From Hyphomicrobiales bacterium (GTDB lineage: Bacteria > Pseudomonadota > Alphaproteobacteria > Rhizobiales > Rhizobiaceae): a stretch of DNA of 64,000 nucleotides. A program made the translations under genes and the position numbers. Positions 12,373 to 20,722 of this stretch are shown one piece after another. The stretch is from NCBI GenBank assembly GCA_900472605.1, contig UCJD01000020.1, positions 62,001-126,000 of the forward strand. The letters run 5' to 3'. How positions within the stretch are numbered: position 1 is the stretch's first letter; each line of letters begins with the position of its first letter. A model generated the notes under the pieces. That model searched no databases, had not been told where the DNA came from, and saw only the letters and a program-made list of their open reading frames with translations.

Positions 12373-13409
12373 GCTCCATCCAGGATGAAACTATTGGCGA
12401 GGCGCCGTCACAGAAGGGTGCGCTTTTAAGCCGCGCGACCGCGATCATTCGCTCCGGAGCAGTATTCCTACTGCTCATCGCGCTCGTGATCGGCTTCACC
12501 GCTGCCCAACCGGCCTTCATCAACATCAACAACCTGATGAGCATTCTGCAGGCCGTGTCGGTTGTTGCCATCCTTGGCGCCGGGGTCACGGTCACGCTCG
12601 CCGTCGGCGGCTTCGATCTCTCGATCGGCGCCGTCGCCGCCTCCAGTGTCATGGCGGCGAGCTATGCGATGATCGTGCTCGGCCTGGATGCTTCCGCGAC
12701 CGTTTCGCTGGTGCTCGCCTTCGGTGCGCTCATCGGCCTCATCAATGCCTTCGTCATCGTCCGGTTGAAGGTGCCGGATCTTCTGGCGACGCTGTCGATG
12801 ATGTTCCTGCTCTCGGGCCTGCAGTTGATCCCGACCGCGGGTCGCTCGATCTCGGCCGGCCTCATCCTGCCTGATGGATCGACGGCGTCAGGCGTCTACG
12901 ATCCGCGCTTTCTGCTGATCGGCCGCTACAGCATCGCCGGCACGGTTCCGGTGGCCGTCGTCCTGATGATCCTGGTCGCAGTGGTGCTCTACATTCTGAC
13001 GGAGCGCACACGCATCGGCCGACTGCTGTTCGCAACAGGCGGAAACGAGGTCGCCACCCGCCTCGCCGGCGCCTCCACCACTCGCCTCAAGACGCTGGCT
13101 TACGTGATCTCGGGAACGCTGGCCTCGCTTGGCGGCATCATCGTTGCTGCCCGTGTCGGGCGCGGCGATGTGTCGTCGGGCGGCTCTCTTTTGATGGACG
13201 CCGTCGCGGCATCGCTGATCGGCTTCACCGTCATGGGACTTCGCCGTCCGAACGTGCTCGGCACCATCGTCGGGGCCGTCTTCGTCGGCGTGCTTCTCAA
13301 TGGCCTGACGATGTTGAATGCCCCCTATTACACGCAGGATTTCGTCAAGGGCGGCGTGCTGGCGGGCGCGCTTGCACTCACTTACGGCCTCGGCCGCACC
13401 ACCCCCTGA
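12369..13409 (+). CDS. Ribose-type ABC transporter permease
   Basis: 346 residues, strongly hydrophobic, with the multi-helix BPD_transp_2 fold of RbsC-like permeases. Characteristic GGFDLSIGAVAA and ASLIGFTVMG segments are visible. It is an inner-membrane protein, translationally coupled to the upstream ATPase by a four-base overlap. It is followed after 42 bases by the binding-protein gene. It would act as a homodimer with the fused ATPase. Confidence 0.9.
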   Translation: MSSIQDETIGEAPSQKGALLSRATAIIRSGAVFLLLIALVIGFTAAQPAFININNLMSILQAVSVVAILGAGVTVTLAVGGFDLSIGAVAASSVMAASYAMIVLGLDASATVSLVLAFGALIGLINAFVIVRLKVPDLLATLSMMFLLSGLQLIPTAGRSISAGLILPDGSTASGVYDPRFLLIGRYSIAGTVPVAVVLMILVAVVLYILTERTRIGRLLFATGGNEVATRLAGASTTRLKTLAYVISGTLASLGGIIVAARVGRGDVSSGGSLLMDAVAASLIGFTVMGLRRPNVLGTIVGAVFVGVLLNGLTMLNAPYYTQDFVKGGVLAGALALTYGLGRTTP

Positions 13410-13451
13410 ATGAAGATCAATGACAAGCCATAGCCCAAGGAGAGGCTGACT

Positions 13452-14492
13452 ATGAAGACCACGCTGAAATCTTTCGCCGCCGCGCTCATTTCGGGCGCGG
13501 TCTTTGCAAGCTCCAGTCTCGCGGCCGGCATTGACGGTGCGCCGGCACCGTTCGACAAGCGCCAGGTCAATATCGCTGTCGTCAGCTATCTCGGCGGCGG
13601 CGACTGGCTGCAGGCCTTCGAGGCTGGCGTCAAGCGCCAGGCCGACGCACTCGGGATCAAGACGACGATCTCCCAGGCCCGCAACGACAACGACACGGAA
13701 CGCACGCTGATCGAGCAGGCAATCAACCTCGGCGTCGATGGCATCATCATCAACAACGGCCGCCCCGAGGTGCTGAAGGACGTTGCCCAGAAGGCGCTCG
13801 ATGCAGGCATCAAGGTCGTGGCCTACGACGTCGACCTCGACAACCCGGCGATCCCGCAGATCGAACAGAGTGACAAGGACATGGCGAGCCTTGTGCTCGA
13901 GCAAGCGGTCAAGGACAAGGGCGACGGTTTCGTCGGCGGTGCCGTCTATGTCGCCGGTTTCGCGCCGCTCGATCGCCGCTATGCCGTATGGAAGGACTTC
14001 GTCGCCAAACATAACCTTAAGGAAAAGGCCGTGTGGGGCGTGGTCAACGATACGGTTCCGGCATCCGTTGCCGATCAAACGAAGGCGGTACTGCGCGCCA
14101 ACCCCGATATCTCAGTGATCTTCACGCCGTGGGACGAGTTCGCCAAGGGCGCGAAACTGGCGATCGATGAGCTCGGTGTCGCCGACAAGGTGAAGATTTA
14201 CGGCGTCGATACCTCGACGGCCGATATCCAGTTGATGATCGAGCCGGACAGCGCCTGGGTCGCGACCGCTGCCACCAACGCCGCCGTTGTCGGCGAAGTC
14301 TCCGTCCGCGCCGTATCGCTCGATATCGCCGGGCAGTTCCCGGGCCGCTCGGTGCTCCTGAAGCCGACGCTGGTGACCCGCGACGATCTCGTCAACAACA
14401 AGATCACCAAGATCGAGGATCTGCAGCAGAAATTTCCGGCCTTCCTGAAGAGCAATGCCGCGACCGCGCCGTGGATCCAGCCACTGAACTAA
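13452..14492 (+). CDS. Ribose-type ABC transporter substrate-binding protein
   Basis: 346 residues with a Sec signal peptide (ending near SSSLAAG) and a type 1 periplasmic-binding fold. It is the dedicated binding protein of the 10891-13409 transporter and a close paralogue of the protein at 9528-10574. The two share GAPAPFDKRQVNIAVVSY-like N termini, AINLGVDGIIINNG, the YVAGFAPLDRR segment and the DTSTADIQ motif. Such a pair around one transporter suggests two related ligands or expression conditions. An AAGGAGAGG site precedes the ATG, and a terminator follows. Confidence 0.9.
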   Translation: MKTTLKSFAAALISGAVFASSSLAAGIDGAPAPFDKRQVNIAVVSYLGGGDWLQAFEAGVKRQADALGIKTTISQARNDNDTERTLIEQAINLGVDGIIINNGRPEVLKDVAQKALDAGIKVVAYDVDLDNPAIPQIEQSDKDMASLVLEQAVKDKGDGFVGGAVYVAGFAPLDRRYAVWKDFVAKHNLKEKAVWGVVNDTVPASVADQTKAVLRANPDISVIFTPWDEFAKGAKLAIDELGVADKVKIYGVDTSTADIQLMIEPDSAWVATAATNAAVVGEVSVRAVSLDIAGQFPGRSVLLKPTLVTRDDLVNNKITKIEDLQQKFPAFLKSNAATAPWIQPLN

Positions 14493-14508
14493 CATTCGAG
14501 ACAATCGA

Positions 14509-14531
14509 GCGCCGCCCCACCGAGGCGGCGC
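14509..14531 (+). terminator. Terminator after the first ribose-type ABC operon
   Basis: GCGCCGCC / GGCGGCGC hairpin with a seven-base loop followed by CTTTCTATCTT. It may be only partly efficient, because the LVIVD gene starts 36 bases further on in the same direction. Confidence 0.7.
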
Positions 14532-14567
14532 CTTTCTATCTTCAATTCAGATATAACAGGTGCCTAC

Positions 14568-15824
14568 ATGGCTCACAGCCTCGACCTCCCAAGCCCGGAC
14601 TTTGCGCGCAACATGAAGCTGATCGGGCACTCCGACATTGGCGGACGCGGCGATGGGCTGCAATTGATGGTGCATCGAGGCCACGCCTATGTCGCCCATC
14701 CCTGGTCCCAGGGCTTCTCGATCGTCGATGTGCGCGATCCCAAGAGGCCGGGCGCGGTTACCTACATCCCTGCTCCCGCCAACACCTGGAACATCCACCT
14801 GCAGACGCACGACGACCTGCTGCTCGTCATCAACGCGCTCGATCTCTTCGCCGATGTCGAAACGTTTTCCAGTGAGAAGGACTATTACACCAAGTCGATC
14901 GGCGAGACCGTCGCAGGCCGGAAGAAAACCCGTTCCTGGACGGCCGGCATGACCGTTTACGATATCTCGACGCCGGACAAGCCGCGCAAGATCGGCCAGC
15001 TTGATATCGAGGGCGTCGGTTTCCATCGGCTGTGGTATGTCGGCGGCCGCTACGCCTATGCATCGGCGCTCCTCGACGGCTTTTCCGACTATATCTTCGT
15101 GACCATCGATCTGGCCGATCCGACACGTCCTGAAATCGTCGGGCGCTGGTGGCTACCGGGCATGAACCGCGCGGCCGGCGAAACCTCCAAGGCGCCGCAG
15201 AGCAAGCGCCATGCGCTGCATCACGCGCTGGTTTCCGGCAATACGGCTTACGCCTGCTGGCGCGATGGCGGCTTGACACTGCTCGACATATCCGACCACG
15301 CCGCGCCGAAGCTGATCGCCCACCGGAACTGGTCCCCGCCCTATGGCGGCGGCACCCACTCGCCGCTGCCGCTGCTCGGACGCGACCTGCTCGTCGTCGC
15401 CGACGAGGCTGTCGCCGACAATGAAGAGGACGGCCGCAAGCACACCTGGATATTCGACATACGGGAGCCGTCCAGCCCGGTCAGCATCTCCACCTTCCCC
15501 ATTCCCGATGAGGCTGACTACACAAGGAAAGGTGGCCATTTCGGGCCGCACAATCTTCATGAAAACCGCCCTGGTTCGTTCGTGTCGGAGACACTGATTT
15601 TCGCAACCTGGCAGAATGCCGGCATCCGCGCCTTCGACATCTCCGATCCCTATCGTCCTATAGGGACTGGCGCACTGGTGCCCGCCGCGCCGAGAACCAT
15701 GACCGACAAGCGCCTGGGGCGCCCACAGGTCATCCAATCCGCCGACGTGTTCGTGGATGCAGCAGGCCTCATCTACGCGACCGACTACAATGCCGGCCTG
15801 GAGATCATCGAGTACGGCGGCTGA
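14568..15824 (+). CDS. LVIVD-repeat beta-propeller protein
   Basis: 418 residues with repeated blades of the LVIVD type, for example GFSIVDVRDPKRPGAVTYI, MTVYDISTPDKPRKIG, LTLLDISDHAAPKLIA and IRAFDISDPYRPIGTG. These units form a beta-propeller. No signal peptide is evident, so it is probably cytosolic, unlike many exported LVIVD proteins. The central HALHHALVSGN and GPHNLHEN segments hold conserved histidines that could bind a metal or ligand. No catalytic assignment is possible. Its place between two sugar-type ABC operons suggests a role in handling the imported compound. Confidence 0.75.
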   Translation: MAHSLDLPSPDFARNMKLIGHSDIGGRGDGLQLMVHRGHAYVAHPWSQGFSIVDVRDPKRPGAVTYIPAPANTWNIHLQTHDDLLLVINALDLFADVETFSSEKDYYTKSIGETVAGRKKTRSWTAGMTVYDISTPDKPRKIGQLDIEGVGFHRLWYVGGRYAYASALLDGFSDYIFVTIDLADPTRPEIVGRWWLPGMNRAAGETSKAPQSKRHALHHALVSGNTAYACWRDGGLTLLDISDHAAPKLIAHRNWSPPYGGGTHSPLPLLGRDLLVVADEAVADNEEDGRKHTWIFDIREPSSPVSISTFPIPDEADYTRKGGHFGPHNLHENRPGSFVSETLIFATWQNAGIRAFDISDPYRPIGTGALVPAAPRTMTDKRLGRPQVIQSADVFVDAAGLIYATDYNAGLEIIEYGG

Positions 15825-15852
15825 ACTTTTGACCCGCATTTCGAACACTGCG

Positions 15853-15874
15853 GGCGGATCCGGATTCGTCCGCC
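15853..15874 (+). terminator. Possible hairpin after the LVIVD gene
   Basis: GGCGGA / TCCGCC arms with a ten-base loop about 30 bases after the stop codon. No T-run follows, so terminator function is uncertain. Confidence 0.35.
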
Positions 15875-16049
15875 GATCGCCGAGCAGCATATCCAAACTG
15901 TCACTCTCACGAAGTCGTCGAAAACGCCTAGCGACGTGCCATCCTCCCTCCGGTTCATTTCCTCCCGGCGTCGCCTTTTGGAAAAGCGTTCCTCTCAATT
16001 CCATTTAATCTACATATTCTATGGACATTAATCATTGAGGGACATCGAG

Positions 16050-17066
16050 ATGACTGAACAGACTTTTTCCGGCCTCGGCCGCCGCGAAATCCTGAAGTTC
16101 GCAGCTGTAGCCGGCGCCACCTTCGCCGGCACCAGCCTTCTTGCGAGCGTCGGCACCGCTGCCGCAGCCGACGGTGAAGGCCTTTCCCTGAAGGGCAAGC
16201 GTATCGCCATCAGCGCCACCGGCACCGACCACTATTTCGACCTGCAGGCCTATAACGCCCAGATCGAAGAGGTGAAGCGCCTCGGCGGCGAGCCGATCGC
16301 GGTGGATGCCGGCCGCAACGACGGCAAGCTGGTCGCGCAGCTGCAAACGCTCGTAGCGCAGAAACCCGATGCAATCGTCCAGATCCTCGGCACGCTCAGC
16401 GTCATCGATCCCTGGCTCAAGAAGGCGCGCGACGCGGGCATTCCGGTTCTCACGGTAGACGTCGGTTCGACCAACTCGATCAACAACACGACGTCGGACA
16501 ACTGGGGCATCGGCAAGGATCTGGCTCTGCAGCTGGTCTCCGATATCGGCGCCGAAGGTAACATCGTCGTCTTCAACGGCTTCTATGGTGTCACGCCCTG
16601 CGCCATCCGCTACGACCAGCTGGTCAATGTCGTGAAATACTTCCCGAAGGTGAAGATCATCCAGCCGGAATTGCGCGACGTGATCCCGAACACGGTTCAG
16701 GACGCCTTCACGCAGATTACCGCGATCCTCAACAAGTACCCGGAGAAGGGGTCGATCAAGGCCATCTGGTCGGCTTGGGACATTCCCCAGCTTGGCGCCA
16801 CACAAGCGCTTTCTGCCGCCGGCCGCACCGAAATCCGGACCTATGGCGTAGACGGAAGCCCCGAGGTTCTGCAGCTCGTCGCAGACCCGAATTCGCCGGC
16901 AGGCGCCAACGCCGCGCAACAGCCGGCCGAGATCGGCCGTACGGCGATCCGCAATGTCGCCAAGCTGCTGTCAGGCCAGACACTGCCGCGCGAGACCTAT
17001 GTGCCGGCGCTGCTGGCCAACAAGACGAACGTCAACGACGTCACCAAGAAGCTCGGCATCGGCTGA
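16050..17066 (+). CDS. Sugar-type ABC transporter substrate-binding protein (third in the island)
   Basis: 338 residues. The N terminus has a twin-arginine-like segment (GRREILKFAAVAG) followed by a hydrophobic stretch ending in TAAAA, so export by Tat or Sec is likely. The mature part is a type 1 periplasmic-binding domain (KGKRIAISATGTDHYFD, QKPDAIVQILG, TYGVDGSPEVLQL). It differs clearly from the two GAPAPF-type binding proteins upstream, so its ligand probably differs. It opens the second transporter operon (16050-20687). I chose the ATG at 16050, preceded by GAGGG, over an in-frame TTG at 16035. Confidence 0.88.
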   Translation: MTEQTFSGLGRREILKFAAVAGATFAGTSLLASVGTAAAADGEGLSLKGKRIAISATGTDHYFDLQAYNAQIEEVKRLGGEPIAVDAGRNDGKLVAQLQTLVAQKPDAIVQILGTLSVIDPWLKKARDAGIPVLTVDVGSTNSINNTTSDNWGIGKDLALQLVSDIGAEGNIVVFNGFYGVTPCAIRYDQLVNVVKYFPKVKIIQPELRDVIPNTVQDAFTQITAILNKYPEKGSIKAIWSAWDIPQLGATQALSAAGRTEIRTYGVDGSPEVLQLVADPNSPAGANAAQQPAEIGRTAIRNVAKLLSGQTLPRETYVPALLANKTNVNDVTKKLGIG

Positions 17067-17074
17067 CTGCGGAC

Positions 17075-17101
17075 GGGTGATGCGGCAACACCGCCTCACC
17101 C
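17075..17101 (+). promoter_or_regulatory. Intercistronic stem-loop after binding-protein gene
   Basis: GGGTGATGCGG / CCGCCTCACCC with one mismatch and a five-base loop, between the binding-protein and ATPase genes. It has no T-run. This is the common arrangement that stabilises binding-protein mRNA. Confidence 0.55.
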
Positions 17102-17123
17102 TCGTCTCCACTGGGGTTTCGAC

Positions 17124-18674
17124 ATGACGGCAATATTCTCTCCACAGCCCGCCAAGCGGCCTGATGACATCATCCGCTTCGACGGTATCGTGAAGCGCTT
17201 CGGCGGCGCGCAGGCACTGGCCGGCGCATCGCTGGCGATCAGGCGTGGCACGATCCACGGCCTCGTCGGGCAGAACGGCGCAGGGAAATCGACGCTGATC
17301 AAGATCCTCGCCGGCCTGCACCGACAGGACGAAGGCACGATCGAGATCGAGGGCCAGAGGATCGATCATCTGACGCCGCATCTCGCCGAGAGCCACGGCA
17401 TCCATTTCATTCACCAGGACCGCCTGCTTGTTCCGACCTTCACTGTCGGCGAGGCGCTGTTTCTCGGTCGCGAACCGCGCCTTCCGGGAACACCGTTCCT
17501 CGACCGCCGCAAGATGCAGCGACAGGCGAGCGAGACGCTGGCCGACTATTTCGGGATCAGGCTTCCCACGCACGCCCTGATCGGCGAGCTCTCGACCGCC
17601 GAAAAGCAGATCGTCCAGATCACGCGCGCATTGCTCGACCAGCCCAAGGTGCTGGTCTTCGATGAACCGACCGCGGCACTTGTCCGGCGCGAGGCCGATA
17701 TCCTTTTCCGGCTGATCCGTCGCCTGCGCGACGAGGGCGTCACCATCCTCTACATCTCGCACTATCTCAACGAGATCGAGGATCTCTGCGATCACGTCAC
17801 CGTGCTTCGCAACGGCATCGACGTCGCCTCGACGCCGATTGCCGAGACATCGGCCAACGCCATCGCCCGCGTGATGGTCGAGCGCGATATCGCCGACATG
17901 TTTCCCAAGCGACGGGTCGAGCTCGGCGAGGATCTTCTCAAAGTCGAAGGACTGACAGCCGCGAACCGTTTTTCCAATGTCAGCTTCACAGTTCGGCGCG
18001 GCGAGGTGCTCGGCATTACCGGCCTGCTCGGCTCCGGCGCCAAGGATCTCGTACGCACGCTGTTTGGGCTGGAGCGCGCGCAGGCCGGCCGTATCGAGGT
18101 CGCGGGTGTGGCGGATCGGGTGCAAACGCCGGAAGCCGCGGTTGTCATGCAGGTCGCACTGGTGCCGGAAGATCGACGGGGCCACGGCGTCGCGCTCGAC
18201 CTCAGCGTCACGGAAAACATCACGCTCGCCAGCCTTGATCGCTACACCAGCTTGGGCTTTCTTAACGCCAAGCGCGAGAAGCGCGACGGCGACGACCTCA
18301 TCAAGCGCCTGCAAATCAAGACTGCGGGCCGCAATGCACTGGTCCGCACGCTGTCGGGCGGGAACCAGCAGAAGGTGGCAATCGCCAAGTGGCTGAGCCG
18401 CCACTCCGAAATCTACCTGCTCGACGAGCCGACAGTCGGTGTCGACATCGGCTCCAAGGTCGAGATCTACACGCTGATCGGCGAGCTTGCCGAGCGTGGC
18501 GCAGGCATCATCGTTCTCTCCTCGGACCTGCCGGAACTGATCGGTATCACCGACCGGATCCTGGTTTTGTTTCGCGGCCGCGTGACGCGCGAATTCATCT
18601 CTTCGGAAACCACAACGGATGAAGTGCTGGCGGAATCGACCGGCGCTTCGGAAAGACTGCGCCATGTCGGCTGA
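17124..18674 (+). CDS. Ribose-type (CUT2) ABC transporter ATP-binding protein
   Basis: 516 residues with two nucleotide-binding domains. The first has GQNGAGKSTLIKIL, signature LSTAEKQIVQITRALL and LVFDEPTAAL. The second has a degenerate Walker A (GLLGSGAKDLVRTLFG), LSGGNQQKVAIAKWL and YLLDEPTVGVDIG. It powers the heteromeric permease pair that follows. Its last 11 bases overlap the start of the first permease gene, indicating coupled translation. Its N-terminal extension (about 15 residues before DDIIRFDGI) is a little longer than usual. Confidence 0.9.
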   Translation: MTAIFSPQPAKRPDDIIRFDGIVKRFGGAQALAGASLAIRRGTIHGLVGQNGAGKSTLIKILAGLHRQDEGTIEIEGQRIDHLTPHLAESHGIHFIHQDRLLVPTFTVGEALFLGREPRLPGTPFLDRRKMQRQASETLADYFGIRLPTHALIGELSTAEKQIVQITRALLDQPKVLVFDEPTAALVRREADILFRLIRRLRDEGVTILYISHYLNEIEDLCDHVTVLRNGIDVASTPIAETSANAIARVMVERDIADMFPKRRVELGEDLLKVEGLTAANRFSNVSFTVRRGEVLGITGLLGSGAKDLVRTLFGLERAQAGRIEVAGVADRVQTPEAAVVMQVALVPEDRRGHGVALDLSVTENITLASLDRYTSLGFLNAKREKRDGDDLIKRLQIKTAGRNALVRTLSGGNQQKVAIAKWLSRHSEIYLLDEPTVGVDIGSKVEIYTLIGELAERGAGIIVLSSDLPELIGITDRILVLFRGRVTREFISSETTTDEVLAESTGASERLRHVG

Positions 18675-19686
18675 TATCCATATCGGCGATCTGGCCGACT
18701 TCAACGCGGAACCAGGCAAGGAGCGCTCCGGCCGAAATCTGGCCGCGGCATCGCTGCGATTCGGCTCGCTGATCGCCTTCGCGATCATCCTCGCCGTTTT
18801 CTCGCTCACCGCGCCGTATTTTATGAGCATCGGTAATATCGGCAACGTGCTCGGGCAGTCCGCCATCGCGGGCGTGCTGGCGATCGGCTTGACCATCGTG
18901 CTGATCGCGGGTGGCGCCAATGTCGTGACGGGGGGTATCGATCTCTCGCTCGCCGCGAACATGGGCCTCAGTGCCGCCGTCTACGCGACGGTGACGCAGC
19001 TTGGCTATGGCGATCCGGCGGCGGTTGCCGCAAGCCTGCTGACGGGACTGGCAATCGGCGCGGTCAACGCTGCTGCTGTCGTCTTCGCCGGGATCGTGCC
19101 GCTTCTTGCAACGCTTGCCGTGATGAACGTCGTGGCTGGGCTCGAGCTGGTGCTCACCCAGAATACCGTCGTTCCCGCATCCACCGAATTCCTGACAGCG
19201 CTATCGGCTTCCGATAGGCTAGGCATTCCCGTACTCGCCTATGTGCTGCTCGGCTTTACCGCTCTGGTGACCGCGATCGTGCAATACACGCCGCTTGGCC
19301 TGAGGCTCTATGCGGTCGGCGAATTCCCCGATGCCGCGCGCGCGGCCGGCCTGCCGCTGAAGCGCCTGCTGGCCGGTGCCTTCCTGGCAAGCGGCCTTTG
19401 CGGCGGCATCGCCGGCATTCTGTCGGTGTCCTACCTGAGCGGAAGCACGACGGGATCGAGCGAAATGCTGCTTCCCGTCGTCGTCACGGCGCTTCTCGGC
19501 GCGGTGTTCTCCCGCAGGCTCGTGCCGACGATAACAGGCACATTGCTTTCCGCGCTCCTCGTCGGCTTCCTCGTCAACGGTTTCCAGCTGCTCAATCTCT
19601 CCAGCACGCTGGTCAGCGGCGTCCAGGGAATCCTCATCCTGATCGTCGTCTCGGCGACCACATTGATGCGCAAGCGGGAGATCTGA
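18664..19686 (+). CDS. Ribose-type ABC transporter permease, first subunit
   Basis: 340 residues with a hydrophilic N-terminal tail of about 30 residues and then a BPD_transp_2 membrane domain. The family glycine-rich signatures GGIDLSLAANMGLS and VVTALLGAVFSRR are visible. I chose the ATG giving MSADIHIGD, inside the end of the ATPase gene; the upstream in-frame extension is out-of-frame ATPase sequence. It forms an inner-membrane channel with the next gene product. Confidence 0.88.
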   Translation: MSADIHIGDLADFNAEPGKERSGRNLAAASLRFGSLIAFAIILAVFSLTAPYFMSIGNIGNVLGQSAIAGVLAIGLTIVLIAGGANVVTGGIDLSLAANMGLSAAVYATVTQLGYGDPAAVAASLLTGLAIGAVNAAAVVFAGIVPLLATLAVMNVVAGLELVLTQNTVVPASTEFLTALSASDRLGIPVLAYVLLGFTALVTAIVQYTPLGLRLYAVGEFPDAARAAGLPLKRLLAGAFLASGLCGGIAGILSVSYLSGSTTGSSEMLLPVVVTALLGAVFSRRLVPTITGTLLSALLVGFLVNGFQLLNLSSTLVSGVQGILILIVVSATTLMRKREI

Positions 19687-19688
19687 CC

Positions 19689-20687
19689 ATGTCGCTTTCG
19701 GCCTCCCATGCCCCCGTCGCTTCCTGGCATCACCGCGTGCTCTCCGGTCTCGCGCGATACGGCTTGATGCTGGCGCTGGTCGCCGTCTTTGCCGCCTTCT
19801 CCCTGGCGACGCCGACATTCCTGACCGCAGGCAATCTGCAAAGCCTTCTCGTCAACAACTTCACGCTGCTTGCGATCGTTTCCGTGGCCATGACCTTTGC
19901 TGTATCGGCCGGCGGCATCGATCTCTCGGTGGGCACGGCGGTCGATTTCGCGAGCTTTGCCTTCGTTTCGCTGGTCCTTGCCGGGCAGCCGGTTGCAATC
20001 GGGCTCATCGGAGGCCTCGCCGCCGGTGCGATCGTCGGCGCCTTCAACGCCCTGCTGATCTCGGGGATCGGCGTATCGCCGTTTCTCGCGACGCTTGGCA
20101 CATTGTTCATCGGCCGCAGCGTCCAGCAACTGCTGACGAATGGCGGCAACCCTGTTTATCTGCCGCCATCGGGCGTGCCGGAGGCCTTCCGCTTCATCGG
20201 CCACGGGGCGATATCAGGCTTTCCGCTGCCGCTGTTGATCGCCTTCGTCGTCATTGCCGCCGCCGCCCTGATTTTCGCCCGCACACGCTTCGGCCGCGTT
20301 GTCCTCGCGATCGGCATCCAGCCTAGCGTCGTACGCTATTCCGGCATCGGCCTTGGCCGGCATGTCGCCGTGACGTTCATTCTGACCGCCCTCATCGCGG
20401 CTGTCGCCGGCCTGATCCTGACGGCCACCGTCACCGTCTACATCCCCTCCTCCGGCAACGCGTTTCTTCTCAACGCGATCGGCGCGACCTTTATCGGCAC
20501 GACGCTTTCCCCGCTCGGCCGTCCCAATATCGCGGGCACCGTGCTCGGCGTGTTGCTGCTCAGCATCGTCGCCAACGGGCTGCTGCTCACCGGGCTGAAT
20601 TTCTACTGGCAACAGGTCGGCACCGGCACGCTCATCTTCGCCGTGCTCGCCTTCAGCTTCATCAACCGAAAGACCGGCGGCGCTTGA
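19689..20687 (+). CDS. Ribose-type ABC transporter permease, second subunit
   Basis: 332 residues, a BPD_transp_2 membrane protein with GGIDLSVGTAVDFASF and LNAIGATFIGTTLSPLGRP. It starts two bases after the stop of the preceding permease, so the two form a probable heterodimer, unlike the single permease of the 10891-13409 system. The frame is open for about 290 bases upstream, but that region is the other permease gene and MSLSASHAP is the natural start. Confidence 0.88.
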   Translation: MSLSASHAPVASWHHRVLSGLARYGLMLALVAVFAAFSLATPTFLTAGNLQSLLVNNFTLLAIVSVAMTFAVSAGGIDLSVGTAVDFASFAFVSLVLAGQPVAIGLIGGLAAGAIVGAFNALLISGIGVSPFLATLGTLFIGRSVQQLLTNGGNPVYLPPSGVPEAFRFIGHGAISGFPLPLLIAFVVIAAAALIFARTRFGRVVLAIGIQPSVVRYSGIGLGRHVAVTFILTALIAAVAGLILTATVTVYIPSSGNAFLLNAIGATFIGTTLSPLGRPNIAGTVLGVLLLSIVANGLLLTGLNFYWQQVGTGTLIFAVLAFSFINRKTGGA

Positions 20688-20722
20688 TTGGCGCACGCCC
20701 CGACATACGCAGGAAGAATGAC

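Noticed and set aside
12888..14078. Open frame of 396 codons on the minus strand
   Set aside because: Antisense to the permease and binding-protein genes; low-complexity composition.
16971..18962. Open frame of 663 codons on the minus strand
   Set aside because: It is antisense to the ATPase and permease genes of the second ribose-type transporter, has no ribosome-binding site and no domain. It is an effect of GC-rich codon usage.
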